The notes below the pieces were generated by a model, which was not told the DNA's origin, did no database searches, and was given only the letters and a program-made list of their open reading frames with translations. Of a DNA stretch of 64,000 nucleotides, positions 1 through 8,594 are shown piece after piece; position 1 is the stretch's first letter, and each line of letters starts with the position of its first letter. The stretch comes from Tuwongella immobilis (GTDB lineage Bacteria > Planctomycetota > Planctomycetia > Gemmatales > Gemmataceae). The stretch covers positions 1,216,920 through 1,280,919 of the forward strand of contig NZ_LR593887.1 of the NCBI RefSeq assembly GCF_901538355.1. The letters are read 5' to 3'. The position numbers and the translations under genes are program-made.

Positions 1-999
1 GTGCCGACCGTATTTGCCGTCGTGTCGGTGTCGCCGCTCGAAACGCGCATCCTGCGGCGTGGGGCGATCGACAAGCCGGACGCTGTCGTGACGCCGCGAG
101 CGCTGCCGCTGTTGGGGCACCGTCCGCCGGAACTCGATGTCACCCCCGAAATGACCGATGGACAACGCCGATTGAAGCTGGCGGAATGGATCAGCGATGA
201 ACGCAACCCGTTGCTATGGCGGGTGATGGCGAATCGCGTGTGGCAATGGCATTTTGGCGCGGGAATCGTCGCCAGTTCCAGCGATTTTGGCCGCATGGGG
301 GAGCCGCCCAGCCATCCGGAATTGCTCGATTGGCTGGCCGGTGAATTGCGTCGGAGTGGCGGAAGTCTCAAATCGCTGCATCGGCAGATTGTCACTTCGC
401 AGACATACCAGCAAACCGCGACGGAATCGCCGCAAGCCCGCGCGAAAGACGCCGAGAATCGACTGCTGAGCCGATTCCGTCCGCATCGGTTGGAAGGGGA
501 GGCGGTTCGTGATTGCATTCTGGCCGTGAGTGGCCGCCTCGATGCGACGCGCGGCGGGCCGAGCATGCAGCCGTTCCAAATCGAGCAGTTCAACGCATTT
601 TTCTATCGCATGTTTGAGAAAGATGAGCCGCAATGGAATCGCCGCAGCATCTATCGCATGCAGGTGATTTCGGCACGCGAACCGGTGCTGGAGACGTTCG
701 ATTGCCCCGAGCCGAGTGTTCGCACGCCGCGCCGAGTGCCCACGACCACACCACTCCAGGCACTGGAATTGATGAACGGTGCCCTGGTGCAACAGCAATC
801 CAAGCGATTGGCCGAACGCATCGCCCGAGAAGCGGGGCCGACCCCGCGCGAACAGGTGCGTCGGGCCTTCGCGCTGGCGTTGAATCGCTTGCCCAGCGAT
901 GCCGAACAGACCCAAGCCGAGACGCTGCTGAAGACGCATGGCGGGCATGCGCTGGCATGGGCGTTGTTCAATTCCAGTGAATTTCTCACCGTGCGATAA
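1..999 (+). CDS. DUF1553 (PSD1-type) protein, C-terminal part
   Basis: This is the last 332 residues of a protein whose start lies before the window; the GTG at base 1 is only the window edge. The text matches the DUF1553 domain of planctomycete PSD1 proteins: an early segment RRLKLAEWISDERNPL, then NRVWQWHFGAGIV, HPELLDWLAGEL, SLKSLHRQIVTSQTYQQ and the late TPLQALELMNG. Full-length relatives usually carry a signal peptide, often a cytochrome c-like PSCyt domain, and DUF1549 upstream of this part. They are exported, and their biochemical role is poorly defined. It ends 27 bases before a DUF1501 gene, the standard partner in planctomycetes, so the two are probably co-transcribed. Confidence 0.9.
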   Translation: MPTVFAVVSVSPLETRILRRGAIDKPDAVVTPRALPLLGHRPPELDVTPEMTDGQRRLKLAEWISDERNPLLWRVMANRVWQWHFGAGIVASSSDFGRMGEPPSHPELLDWLAGELRRSGGSLKSLHRQIVTSQTYQQTATESPQARAKDAENRLLSRFRPHRLEGEAVRDCILAVSGRLDATRGGPSMQPFQIEQFNAFFYRMFEKDEPQWNRRSIYRMQVISAREPVLETFDCPEPSVRTPRRVPTTTPLQALELMNGALVQQQSKRLAERIAREAGPTPREQVRRAFALALNRLPSDAEQTQAETLLKTHGGHALAWALFNSSEFLTVR

Positions 1000-1026
1000 G
1001 GTTGAGGCCAGAAAGGATCGACGATC

Positions 1027-2469
1027 ATGATGGAATCGACACCGCAACGCCGGGAGTTTTTGCATCAATTCGGTCTGGGGGGAATCGCGCTGACTTGGAT
1101 GCTGCATCAGGAACGCGGCTTGCGTGCGGAGTCGCCCCCGAAACCGCGTGCGACTCCGACTCCGACTCCGACTGGGCTGCATTTCCCGGCGAAGGCCAAA
1201 CGGGTGATTCAGATTTTTTCGCCCGGTGGTGTCAGTCATTTGGACACGTTCGACTACAAGCCGGATCTGAAGAAATACGAAGGTCAGCCGCTGCCGAGTG
1301 ATCGCAAAATCGAGACATTCTTCAATCGACCGGGCCGGTTGATGCCGACGCCGTTTCGCTTTGCGCAACATGGGCAATCGGGCCGATGGGTGAGCGAGCT
1401 GTTTCCGGAATTGGCGAAGCATGTGGATCGTCTGACGTTCATCCAAAATATGCAGGCGAAAAGCAGCAATCACACCCCCGCCGCGTTCCAGATGAATTCC
1501 GGCACACTGTTCAACGGCTTCCCGTGTATGGGGGCGTGGCTCAGTTACGGATTGGGGACGATGAACGCCGATCTGCCGACGTTCCTGGTCATGCCCGATC
1601 CGCGTGGGTTGCCGGCGGGCGGGGCGGTGAATTGGACCAGCGGATTTCTGCCAGCACAACATCAAGGCGTGACCCTGCGAAACGGGCCGGAAGCGGTGCG
1701 GAATCTGCAAACGCCGCCGCAAGTCAATCCGCAAGAACGCACGGATTCGCTGGCGATGTTTCGCACCTTGGAAGAGGGATTCGCCGCCACCTTGCCCGGC
1801 GACGATGCGCTCCGCGCGCGATTGCGCAGCTACGAATTGGCCGCCCGCATGCAAATGCGAATTCCCGAAGTCACGAGCATCGATTCCGAGCCCGAGCGGA
1901 TTCGCCGCATGTACGGCCTGGAGCGTCCCGAGACGCGAGGCTTCGGTCGCAACTGCTTACTGGCACGGCGGTTCCTGGAAAAGGGCGTGCGATTTGTGCA
2001 GCTCTGGCATGGTGGGGCGTTCGGGTCGCCGCGGATCAATTGGGATGCCCACGAGGATATTGTCGACAATCACCGCACACAAGCAGCGAGTCTGGATCAA
2101 CCGGTGGCCGCCCTGCTCACCGACTTGCAGGAACGCGGCATGCTGGACGATACGTTGGTGTTGTGGACAACCGAGTTTGGCCGCACCCCCATCACCGAGG
2201 GAATCGGCCGACCCGGACGGGATCACCATCCCACGGTGTTTACGATCTGGATGGCCGGCGCGGGGTTGAAGCCCGGCACCGTCTACGGCGCATCCGATGA
2301 CCTCGGCTTCGGCCCGCAGGACGATGAAGCGACCACGATCTACGACTTCCACGCCACGGTGCTGCATCTGTTGGGGATCGACCACACGAAGTTGACCTAT
2401 TACCACAACGGAATCCGCCGCCGCCTCACCGACGTCCATGGCGAAGTGATCGAAGACATTCTGGCATAA
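1027..2469 (+). CDS. DUF1501 family exported protein (partner of DUF1553)
   Basis: A 480-residue DUF1501 protein, part of the alkaline phosphatase/sulfatase-like superfamily. The N-terminus has RREFLHQFGLGG, a Tat-like signal, followed by a short Pro-Thr repeat (residues about 40-46) that looks like a linker. Family hallmarks are GGVSHLDTFDYKP near residue 70, FGRNCLLARRFLEKGVRFVQ, and the late FGRTP plus GRDHHP segment. The start is the first ATG of an ATGATG pair; the second, at 1030, is equally possible. It follows the DUF1553 gene closely. DUF1501 proteins are abundant in planctomycetes and lack an established enzymatic role. Confidence 0.93.
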   Translation: MMESTPQRREFLHQFGLGGIALTWMLHQERGLRAESPPKPRATPTPTPTGLHFPAKAKRVIQIFSPGGVSHLDTFDYKPDLKKYEGQPLPSDRKIETFFNRPGRLMPTPFRFAQHGQSGRWVSELFPELAKHVDRLTFIQNMQAKSSNHTPAAFQMNSGTLFNGFPCMGAWLSYGLGTMNADLPTFLVMPDPRGLPAGGAVNWTSGFLPAQHQGVTLRNGPEAVRNLQTPPQVNPQERTDSLAMFRTLEEGFAATLPGDDALRARLRSYELAARMQMRIPEVTSIDSEPERIRRMYGLERPETRGFGRNCLLARRFLEKGVRFVQLWHGGAFGSPRINWDAHEDIVDNHRTQAASLDQPVAALLTDLQERGMLDDTLVLWTTEFGRTPITEGIGRPGRDHHPTVFTIWMAGAGLKPGTVYGASDDLGFGPQDDEATTIYDFHATVLHLLGIDHTKLTYYHNGIRRRLTDVHGEVIEDILA

Positions 2470-2499
2470 CGAGATGCGCCTCCCGACCCCCGATCAATC

Positions 2500-2529
2500 G
2501 CACTCCCGCCACGCACCCAGCGGGAGCGC
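2500..2529. terminator. Hairpin between convergent genes
   Basis: Ten-base arms (2500-2509 and 2520-2529) flank a 10-base loop. On the minus strand all pairs form with one G-U; on the plus strand one pair is mismatched. It sits between the convergent ends of the DUF1501 gene and the TolB-like gene. There is no T-run, so intrinsic termination is only inferred. Confidence 0.4.
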
Positions 2530-2543
2530 ATGATTGTACCCGG

Positions 2544-3356
2544 TTACAGGGGCAGTTGGACGATGTCGGTGCGGCCGCGGAGGAGGCGGACGTAGAGGAG
2601 CGCGGGTTGATTGGGGAGGAAGCAGGGGTAGTCGTCGCGTTCGCTTTCTTGGGTGAGAATCGCGAAGTCTTTGCCATCCGGGCGGATTCGGGCGATGCGG
2701 TAGATGCCTTCGCGGTTGATGGTGAAGGCGATCCATTTGCCGTCGGGGGACCACGTGGGGCGTTGCTTCAGACCGACTGGCGTTTTCAGCAGCGTCAGCG
2801 CTTTGGTGGTGGCGTCCCAGAGGTACAGTTCCAGCGTTCCACTGCGGCTGGAGATCAGCGCCAGCGATTTGCCATCCGGCGACCAGGCGGGGCTGGTGTT
2901 GATCGCGCCTTCGATCAGTGGCTGGCGATCTTCGCCCCGTCGGTTGACGGTGATGATCGACTGGCCACCGTTGGGCATTGGCACGCTCAGGGCAATCCGT
3001 TTGCCATCGGGGTGGAAGGCCGGGCGGCGAAGTCCCGCGAAGCCGCCACCGGGAGTGAACGCGTAATCTTGCTTCGTATTGGCGTCGCGGATAACGAGTG
3101 ACAGGGAGAGATTGCCGCGATTTTGGACAAATGCGTAAGCGGAACCATCGGCGGCATACGATAGTTCGTATTCCGATGTATTCGCAGCCGGATGCAGCGG
3201 TTCGATGCGGCCGGTGCGCAGATCCAACCGCATGAGACGCAGCAGGGCGGGCGTTTCTTGCAGGGCGTAAATCAGAGAATGGCCGTCAGGGGCGACGGTG
3301 GGATCTTGTTTGAGTCGGCCGTCGCGAGTGATCGCACGAAAATCAGAAGAGTTCAT
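2544..3356 (-). CDS. TolB-like beta-propeller (PD40 repeat) protein
   Basis: A 270-residue protein built of WD40-like PD40 repeats. The signature blade sequence recurs as FHPDGKRIAL, WSPDGKSLAL and WSPDGKWIAF, as in the propeller of TolB. No signal peptide is visible from the chosen start, so location is unclear. The start at 3356 (MNSSDF) is preferred over an upstream ATG because it overlaps the previous gene by only 14 bases, which suggests translational coupling. It is the last gene of a minus-strand operon with two DUF1501 genes. Such propellers usually bind proteins; the partner here is unknown. Confidence 0.8.
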   Translation of the reverse strand: MNSSDFRAITRDGRLKQDPTVAPDGHSLIYALQETPALLRLMRLDLRTGRIEPLHPAANTSEYELSYAADGSAYAFVQNRGNLSLSLVIRDANTKQDYAFTPGGGFAGLRRPAFHPDGKRIALSVPMPNGGQSIITVNRRGEDRQPLIEGAINTSPAWSPDGKSLALISSRSGTLELYLWDATTKALTLLKTPVGLKQRPTWSPDGKWIAFTINREGIYRIARIRPDGKDFAILTQESERDDYPCFLPNQPALLYVRLLRGRTDIVQLPL

Positions 3357-4656
3357 GGATGACTCGTCCTTGGGGCAACACGCGATATTCGGCCCGTGCT
3401 TGGGCATCGACGCCGGCGAGTTCGAGCATGGTGGTGCCGACCATGGCGGGGGTGATGGGGTCGGTCAGCGGATCTTCGCCGCGTGGGTCGCTTTCGCCAA
3501 TCACGCGACCACCCAGCACACCGGCACCCGCCCAAATCGACGAATAGACCCGCGGCCAGTGATCGCGGGAGGCTTGGCCATTGATGCGGGGCGTGCGACC
3601 GAATTCGCCCATCGCCACGACCAGGGTATCCTCCAACAGACCGCGTTCGTCGAGATCGTCGAGCAGCGTCGAATAGACCCGATCGAGAATCGGCCCGTGT
3701 CGGTCCATGAGCATGTCAAAATTGAAAATGTGGGTATCCCAGCCAAAATCGCATTGGGGCGTCATCGCCTCAACATATTGCGACCAATTGACTTGGATGT
3801 ACGGAACCCTGGCTTCGACCAATCTGCGGGCGAGCAGACAGGCCTGGCCGAAACTGGTCTGCCCGTAGCGTTCGCGGGTCTGTTCGGATTCGCGGCTCAG
3901 GTCGAGGGCTTGTCGCGCTTCGGGGGAGAGGAGCAGGGCGTAGGCACGCTCGCGGGATTGATCCCACTTCTGCTGTGCGGTTCGATCGATGGCACGCTGC
4001 AATCCGTCGAGTTCGCCGAGAAGGGTTCGCCGTTCGGTCAGATGATGCGGTGTCAACCCGTCGAGAATTTTCAGGGCCGGAACGTCGGTCTCGCCGGTAT
4101 CCGCACAGGAGACGAGAAAGGGGTCGTATGTTCGTCCCCAGGTGCCACCGCCGTAGCCTTTCATCGGCCCGGTGACATCGCGTGGATTGCCACGCCCGAT
4201 GGCCATGAATCCGGGCAGATCGCCGCGACCCCGATGGCGAGCCAGCACCGAGCCGAAGTTTGGCGCGGTCGTGCTCAGGTCGGTTTCGCCGGTCAGCCCA
4301 ATGGTGCCACCCTTGAGGTGATCGGCGTCGAAATTTTTATGCGAACGAATCAGTGCGAATCGATTCGAGCGAGCGGCCATTTTCGGGAATAGCTCGGTGA
4401 ATCGAACGCCGGGAGTGCGCGTGGGGATGGTGCCGAACGGCCCACGGAACTCGCTGGGGGCATTGGGTTTGGGATCGAACGTGTCGAGGTGACTGGGGGC
4501 ACCCCAGAGCCACAACAGCACGACCGACTTGGCACGATGTGGGGCAGCCGATGCGCCGCCGGGCATCAGAAACGGGGCAAGCATCCCCGCCGTCACGAAG
4601 GATCGGCGAGTGATGCCAGCACATAATTGCGACCGAAACGAGCCGACGTGCATCAT
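3343..4656 (-). CDS. DUF1501 family exported protein
   Basis: A 437-residue DUF1501 protein. Its N-terminus has a Tat-like signal (TRRSFVTAGMLAPFL) ending around ASAAPHRAK. Diagnostic segments follow: LWLWGAPSHLDTFDPKPNAP, FTELFPKMA, FGQACLLARRLVEARVPYIQV, GEFGRTPRING and RDHWPRVYS. It starts 30 bases after the preceding DUF1501 gene and overlaps the following propeller gene by 14 bases, so all three form one transcription unit. A GGGG stretch lies 8 bases before the start codon. Confidence 0.93.
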   Translation of the reverse strand: MMHVGSFRSQLCAGITRRSFVTAGMLAPFLMPGGASAAPHRAKSVVLLWLWGAPSHLDTFDPKPNAPSEFRGPFGTIPTRTPGVRFTELFPKMAARSNRFALIRSHKNFDADHLKGGTIGLTGETDLSTTAPNFGSVLARHRGRGDLPGFMAIGRGNPRDVTGPMKGYGGGTWGRTYDPFLVSCADTGETDVPALKILDGLTPHHLTERRTLLGELDGLQRAIDRTAQQKWDQSRERAYALLLSPEARQALDLSRESEQTRERYGQTSFGQACLLARRLVEARVPYIQVNWSQYVEAMTPQCDFGWDTHIFNFDMLMDRHGPILDRVYSTLLDDLDERGLLEDTLVVAMGEFGRTPRINGQASRDHWPRVYSSIWAGAGVLGGRVIGESDPRGEDPLTDPITPAMVGTTMLELAGVDAQARAEYRVLPQGRVIHELF

Positions 4657-4686
4657 GGCGATGCCCCAAAAGACGCAGCCAACGGA

Positions 4687-6030
4687 TCAGATCAATTCGC
4701 GCATTGCCGAGTCTTCCACCAAGTGGGTGGGGCGTCCGGTGGGGTCGTTGACGGTAGCCGTGGCGGGATTGATGCCCAGTGTGTGATACAGGGTGGCAAT
4801 CACTTCGCCGAAGGTGGTCGGGCGGTCCTTGGCATATTCGCCGAGTCGGTTGGTCGATCCAACGACTTGCCCGGTCTTGAGGCCACCGCCGGCCATGATG
4901 GCGCACGACACTTGCGGCCAGTGATCGCGGCCTGCCGAGGCGTTGATGCGCGGCGTGCGACCGAATTCACCCCAAGCGATGACGGCGACATCGTTGAGCA
5001 TGCCGCGAATTTCCAAATCTTCCACCAGGGCCGACAAGCCTTGATCGAGTTTGGTACCGTGATCGCGCACGAGGTCGAAGTTCTTGCCGTGACTGTCCCA
5101 ACGACCGTATGATAAAGTGACCACTCGCACGCCAGCTTCGACCAGCCGACGAGCCATCAGCAGTTGATCGTTGACCGTGGGGGCACCATCGTACTGATAT
5201 TGGTACGGTTTGCCATCGCCGTAGCGGGCACGGACGCGGGGATCTTCTTTCGAGAGATCCAACGCTTCGAGCAGCTTCGACGAGGTGAGCACGTTCAGGG
5301 CACGCTCGGTAACGCTGTCGAAGGCGCGAATCTGCCCGGTGGCATCCACACTGCGATTCAGGGCGTCGAAACCGGCGAGGAGTTGGCGGCGGTCGCCGAG
5401 TTGCTCCTTGTTGACGCCGGAAAGCAGCATGTTGGCCATGTCTGGGCCGGATGGTTTGAACGCAGCAAATGAGGAGCCAAGGAAGCCGGGCGTGCCCGGA
5501 TCGGACCACGGGCCATGCGCGGTGCGGTCGGCCAAACCCACAAACGGCGGCACCGACGGATCAACCGTCCCTTGCAGGCGAGCAACCGCAGCCCCGAGAC
5601 TGGGCCGACCACCCATATTCCGCATCGAATCGCCCGGCCAACCGCTCATGCACTGGATGGCATCGTGGCCACCGCGAGCGCCGACGATCGAACGAATGAT
5701 GGCGAATTTGTCCATCATCCGGGCAATCCGCGGGAAGCATTCGCCGATTTGGATGCCGGTCACATTCGTGGCGATCGGCTTGAATTCCCCGCGAATTTCC
5801 GCTGGGGCATCGGGCTTGAGGTCAAACATGTCTTGGTGCGGCGGGCCACCACCCAAGAAGATGTTGATGACCGCCTTGTGCGAACTGGTGCGGCCGGTGA
5901 ATTGCTCGGCCCGCAGAATATCCGCCAGCGTCAGGTTGGCGGCACCGAAGCTAAACGCGCCAATTTTGAGGAAGCTGCGACGGGAGACGCCATCGCACAT
6001 GCGATCGGGTTTACCGAGAATGGAGAGCAT
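4687..6030 (-). CDS. DUF1501 family exported protein
   Basis: A 447-residue DUF1501 protein and first gene of a three-gene operon. The start at 6030 (MLSILGKPDRM) is chosen because it places the Tat-like SRRSFLKIGAFSFGAAN signal close to the N-terminus; a start at 6135 would add 35 low-complexity residues. Family motifs are GGGPPHQDMFDLKPDAP, FPRIARMMDKFAIIRS, NDQLLMARRLVEAGVRVVTL, WGEFGRTPRIN and RDHWPQV. It is clearly paralogous to the gene that follows it. Function within the family is not established. Confidence 0.93.
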   Translation of the reverse strand: MLSILGKPDRMCDGVSRRSFLKIGAFSFGAANLTLADILRAEQFTGRTSSHKAVINIFLGGGPPHQDMFDLKPDAPAEIRGEFKPIATNVTGIQIGECFPRIARMMDKFAIIRSIVGARGGHDAIQCMSGWPGDSMRNMGGRPSLGAAVARLQGTVDPSVPPFVGLADRTAHGPWSDPGTPGFLGSSFAAFKPSGPDMANMLLSGVNKEQLGDRRQLLAGFDALNRSVDATGQIRAFDSVTERALNVLTSSKLLEALDLSKEDPRVRARYGDGKPYQYQYDGAPTVNDQLLMARRLVEAGVRVVTLSYGRWDSHGKNFDLVRDHGTKLDQGLSALVEDLEIRGMLNDVAVIAWGEFGRTPRINASAGRDHWPQVSCAIMAGGGLKTGQVVGSTNRLGEYAKDRPTTFGEVIATLYHTLGINPATATVNDPTGRPTHLVEDSAMRELI

Positions 6031-6159
6031 GAGGTCAATCCTCGCGGTGAGTCGGTGTGAGAGCGCGATGGTCCGTTCGTCTGGAACCAGGTGGGTAGCT
6101 GGGTTGGGGGATGCTCCTTCTCCCCCAGCCATCAATCACGAATCCGTCCGATTGACTAC

Positions 6160-6189
6160 ATTCTATGCGTGCCAATTCGACCATTGCAA
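6160..6189 (-). promoter_or_regulatory. Candidate sigma-70-type promoter for the DUF1501 operon
   Basis: Read on the minus strand, TTGCAA (6189-6184) is followed after 18 bases by TAGAAT (6165-6160). Transcription would start roughly 120 bases before the DUF1501 start codon. The spacer contains TTGGCACGCAT, which also appears upstream of the porin gene. Confidence 0.4.
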
Positions 6190-6329
6190 GGCAATCGGTT
6201 GTGGTGATTTAGGAAAGGCTACGCTCACGACGCCGATCGACGCAAGCGAATTTCTTGGACCGGAATCGATTTTTTCAAAAATGAGAATGTCTTGGTGCCC
6301 AAATGCCGATTTCCCCGCCCCGGAAATGC

Positions 6330-6357
6330 TTGCAAGTGCGCGATGGCCCGCTAGCAT
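6330..6357 (+). promoter_or_regulatory. Weak candidate promoter for the YCII-like gene
   Basis: TTGCAA (6330-6335), a 16-base spacer and TAGCAT (6352-6357) lie about 60 bases before the GTG start. The match is modest and unsupported by anything else. Confidence 0.25.
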
Positions 6358-6418
6358 AATCCGCAGGTTTCTTGGCCGATCGACCCGCCCGATTCGGGGC
6401 GTTTGGGGAGAGCGAATC

Positions 6419-6709
6419 GTGAAGTACGCCGCGGTGATTGAATATCTGCAAGACGCCGAAGTCGTGAATGCCCATCGCCCCGCGCATCGTGCGTATCTGG
6501 CAGGACTTCTGGCGGAAGGCAAACTCGCGGCATCTGGGCCGTTCGTGGATGGCTTCGGGGCGTTGATTGTCTACGAAGCGGACTCATTGGAAGCCGCCGA
6601 AGCCCTGATTCAAAACGACCCGTTCAAGGCCGCTGGCGTGTTTCTGCGCTGGACCGTGCGGGAATGGAAAGTGGTCATCAGCAGCCCCACTGCAATGACG
6701 GTCGCCTAA
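6419..6709 (+). CDS. YCII-related domain protein
   Basis: A 96-residue protein of the YCII (YciI-like) fold, a ferredoxin-like alpha-beta domain found in small putative enzymes and sigma-factor neighbours. The text has the usual layout: a first strand (KYAAVIEYLQD), the HRPAHRAYLAGLLAEGKLAASGP core with its conserved His, Gly and Pro, then EAADALI-like helix text and FLRWTVREWKVV at the end. The start is GTG at 6419, preceded by a GGGGAGAG ribosome site; the open frame runs further upstream but lacks a comparable site. The substrate is unknown. Confidence 0.82.
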   Translation: MKYAAVIEYLQDAEVVNAHRPAHRAYLAGLLAEGKLAASGPFVDGFGALIVYEADSLEAAEALIQNDPFKAAGVFLRWTVREWKVVISSPTAMTVA

Positions 6710-6725
6710 TCGAGTGAGGATCGGG

Positions 6726-6983
6726 ATGGCACGACGCGAATCGTGGAATCGAGACGATGATGAGGACGATTTCGACGATGAGTCGGAAGATGCCGAGCCG
6801 ATCGTCTGTCCGAATTGTCGTCGGCACAATGATCCGAATGCAGAAGCCTGCCGATATTGTGGGTACTTTTTGGATGATGATTTGGAGTCGGACGAACTGC
6901 CGCCACGCACCAGCCAACCGATGTGGGTGGTGCTGACGGCGTTGGTCTTACTCGGACTGATGTTATGGGGATTATTGTTCTAA
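6726..6983 (+). CDS. Small zinc-ribbon protein with C-terminal membrane anchor
   Basis: An 85-residue protein with three parts. An acidic N-terminus (RDDDEDDFDDESED) is followed by a four-cysteine zinc ribbon, CPNC then CRYC, and then by one C-terminal transmembrane helix (MWVVLTALVLLGLMLWGLLF). The ribbon should face the cytoplasm with the tail in the membrane. ATG at 6726 is preferred to GTG at 6714 because GAGGA lies just upstream. It starts 16 bases after the YCII gene and is probably co-transcribed. No specific role can be assigned. Confidence 0.75.
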   Translation: MARRESWNRDDDEDDFDDESEDAEPIVCPNCRRHNDPNAEACRYCGYFLDDDLESDELPPRTSQPMWVVLTALVLLGLMLWGLLF

Positions 6984-6988
6984 GCGGA

Positions 6989-8503
6989 TCACGGAATCCG
7001 ATTCGACAGATTCTGTTGCAGGATCCGCTCCAATTCCGGCATCGAATTCGGATGACCCCGCCACACTTGATTCCCCATCGAATCGACGAGAATCAGTGTG
7101 GGATACCCCGTCACCCGAAAGAAGCGTTCCATTTGCCCCGGTTGACGATCATCGGTCAACACAATCGTGTAATTCAGATTGTTCTGCTGCACCCGATTCT
7201 TGACGCGCTTCACCCGAGGTGCCCACCCCCCTGGATCGGGCGGATCACACGCAATGCCAACGACTTCCAGCCCGGCAGCTCGCCACCGAGCGGAAACCCG
7301 CTTCATCTCCGGCATCGCCTGGAGACACGGCAAGCAATTGGTCGTCCAAAAGTCCAACAGGACGTACTTCCCGCCAATGTCCGCAAGCGATAACGGTTCG
7401 CCGTTCAGATCCAACACCATCTGATTTTGCAGACGGTGACTGGTCGATTGGCTCGATCGCGGGGCCGCCACGGGAGGAGGTGGAGTACCACCCGAAGTGG
7501 AGCCGCCGAAATCGTCGCCGCCGTTGGGACGATTGTTCGGGGACCGGTTGCTTGGTGGCGCTGCCGCAGGCGGCGGAAGCATCGGGTTGGGGATGTTCGC
7601 CAGTGGAGTCGGTCGGCCTGGCCCGGCAATCCGTTCGGGACTGGGGCGAACCGTTGGCCCAAACCCGTTGCTGCCTTCATCTTCCGGCGCAGCGGCAGGC
7701 GGTGGCAACGTCCGGCGACCCGGCACGTACGCACCATCATCGTCCGCAATTGGCTCCGCTTTCATCTCACGCGAGGTCGCGTCGCCGCCGATCTCATTCA
7801 GTGATGAATCGGGATCAGGCGTCGTCATCGGCGTCGGATCGGGTTCGGGAGCCGACGAATTCCGCGATCCGGAACCGCCGTTGGATGGGCCCCCTTGCAG
7901 GGGATCGGCTTCCTTCTGCGGTGATCCCAGCGGCGTCTGCCGACTTCCCGAATCGCCACCGGATGACGGCGGTGCTGCCGCTGGGGGCGGACCTTCGGTA
8001 ATCGCCGAGACATTGTCTTCGCTCAATCGGATGAGCAGGCGGGTATTTGGCGGTCGAACTTGAATCACGCCCGCAATGCGCTTGCCGGATTCCGCCCCGC
8101 GAGCAACCAATTCGTAGGTTTGATTGGCCTTCAAATTTTGCACGAGAAAGTAGCCATCACGATCCGCTCGCGCGGGAATCGGCTGCCCGAAATTCCCACG
8201 GGAATCGATCGGACGCACGGAAATGTTCCCGTTCGCGATGAACTGATCGTTGGGATCGACCAGCCGACCCGCCAAGACGCCATCGATTTCTTGACTGCTG
8301 CTCGTCTGTAAGGCGTTCTTGGAATCATCCTTGGAGCGGGATTTCGGGGCCGATGTCGATTTTGGATCCGCCCAGAATGGCTCCGATGAGGGCAGGGGAC
8401 GCGACTTCCCATTGTCGCCATTCGCAGGAGCCGTTTTCGCTCCGAACGATCGGCAACCGACGAGCAGCACGCTGAGCAGCAAAAGCCAGCTCGCACGACG
8501 CAT
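6989..8503 (-). CDS. Lipoprotein with TlpA-like thioredoxin domain and Pro/Ala linkers
   Basis: A 504-residue protein predicted to be lipid-anchored. A signal with lipobox LLVGC puts Cys17 at the mature N-terminus. Residues about 75-162 resemble a carboxypeptidase-regulatory-like beta-sandwich. Residues about 165-350 are a disordered Pro/Gly/Ser linker with four PPPAAAP-like blocks. Residues about 363-504 are a TlpA/AhpC-type thioredoxin domain with FWTTNCLPC, active-site cysteines 390 and 393, and the cis-Pro segment TGYPTLILVD. It is likely a disulfide reductase facing outside the inner membrane. The start at 8503 has GGGGA eight bases upstream; an upstream ATG at 8512 lacks a site. It converges with the zinc-ribbon gene. 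Confidence 0.85.
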   Translation of the reverse strand: MRRASWLLLLSVLLVGCRSFGAKTAPANGDNGKSRPLPSSEPFWADPKSTSAPKSRSKDDSKNALQTSSSQEIDGVLAGRLVDPNDQFIANGNISVRPIDSRGNFGQPIPARADRDGYFLVQNLKANQTYELVARGAESGKRIAGVIQVRPPNTRLLIRLSEDNVSAITEGPPPAAAPPSSGGDSGSRQTPLGSPQKEADPLQGGPSNGGSGSRNSSAPEPDPTPMTTPDPDSSLNEIGGDATSREMKAEPIADDDGAYVPGRRTLPPPAAAPEDEGSNGFGPTVRPSPERIAGPGRPTPLANIPNPMLPPPAAAPPSNRSPNNRPNGGDDFGGSTSGGTPPPPVAAPRSSQSTSHRLQNQMVLDLNGEPLSLADIGGKYVLLDFWTTNCLPCLQAMPEMKRVSARWRAAGLEVVGIACDPPDPGGWAPRVKRVKNRVQQNNLNYTIVLTDDRQPGQMERFFRVTGYPTLILVDSMGNQVWRGHPNSMPELERILQQNLSNRIP

Positions 8504-8573
8504 GGGAATCATCCCCGTGACAAGAACCACAAAACCAATGGCATCCGTACAAAGCCTGCAATCCATTCAATCG

Positions 8574-8594
8574 GATGTCTGAAAAGCAGACATC
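8574..8594. repeat. Perfect inverted repeat in the leader of the thioredoxin lipoprotein
   Basis: GATGTCTG (8574-8581) and CAGACATC (8587-8594) pair perfectly around a 5-base loop, about 70-90 bases upstream of the minus-strand start codon. It could be an operator or an RNA hairpin; nothing in the sequence decides which. Confidence 0.45.

Larger units (their letters stand above)
6031..6418. other. Divergent intergenic region
   Basis: This 388-base gap separates the minus-strand DUF1501 operon from the plus-strand YCII-like gene. It holds one candidate promoter for each direction, annotated separately. It also has a 7-bp hairpin with a 9-base loop (6105-6127) that would lie in the DUF1501 5' leader. 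No further gene was recognised. Confidence 0.6.

Noticed and set aside
1150-1182. Short Pro-Thr codon repeat in the first DUF1501 gene
   Set aside because: Only about three perfect units; fits a signal-to-domain linker and is too short to suggest phase variation.
214-1854. A 546-residue open frame on the minus strand
   Set aside because: It runs antisense across the DUF1553 and DUF1501 genes, both of which have strong family motifs. Its text is Arg/His/Gln-rich without domain features, as expected for a shadow frame in GC-rich DNA.
3298-4392. A 364-residue plus-strand frame opposite the second DUF1501 gene
   Set aside because: Shadow of a clear DUF1501 coding sequence; Gly/Ala/Arg-rich with no structure pattern.
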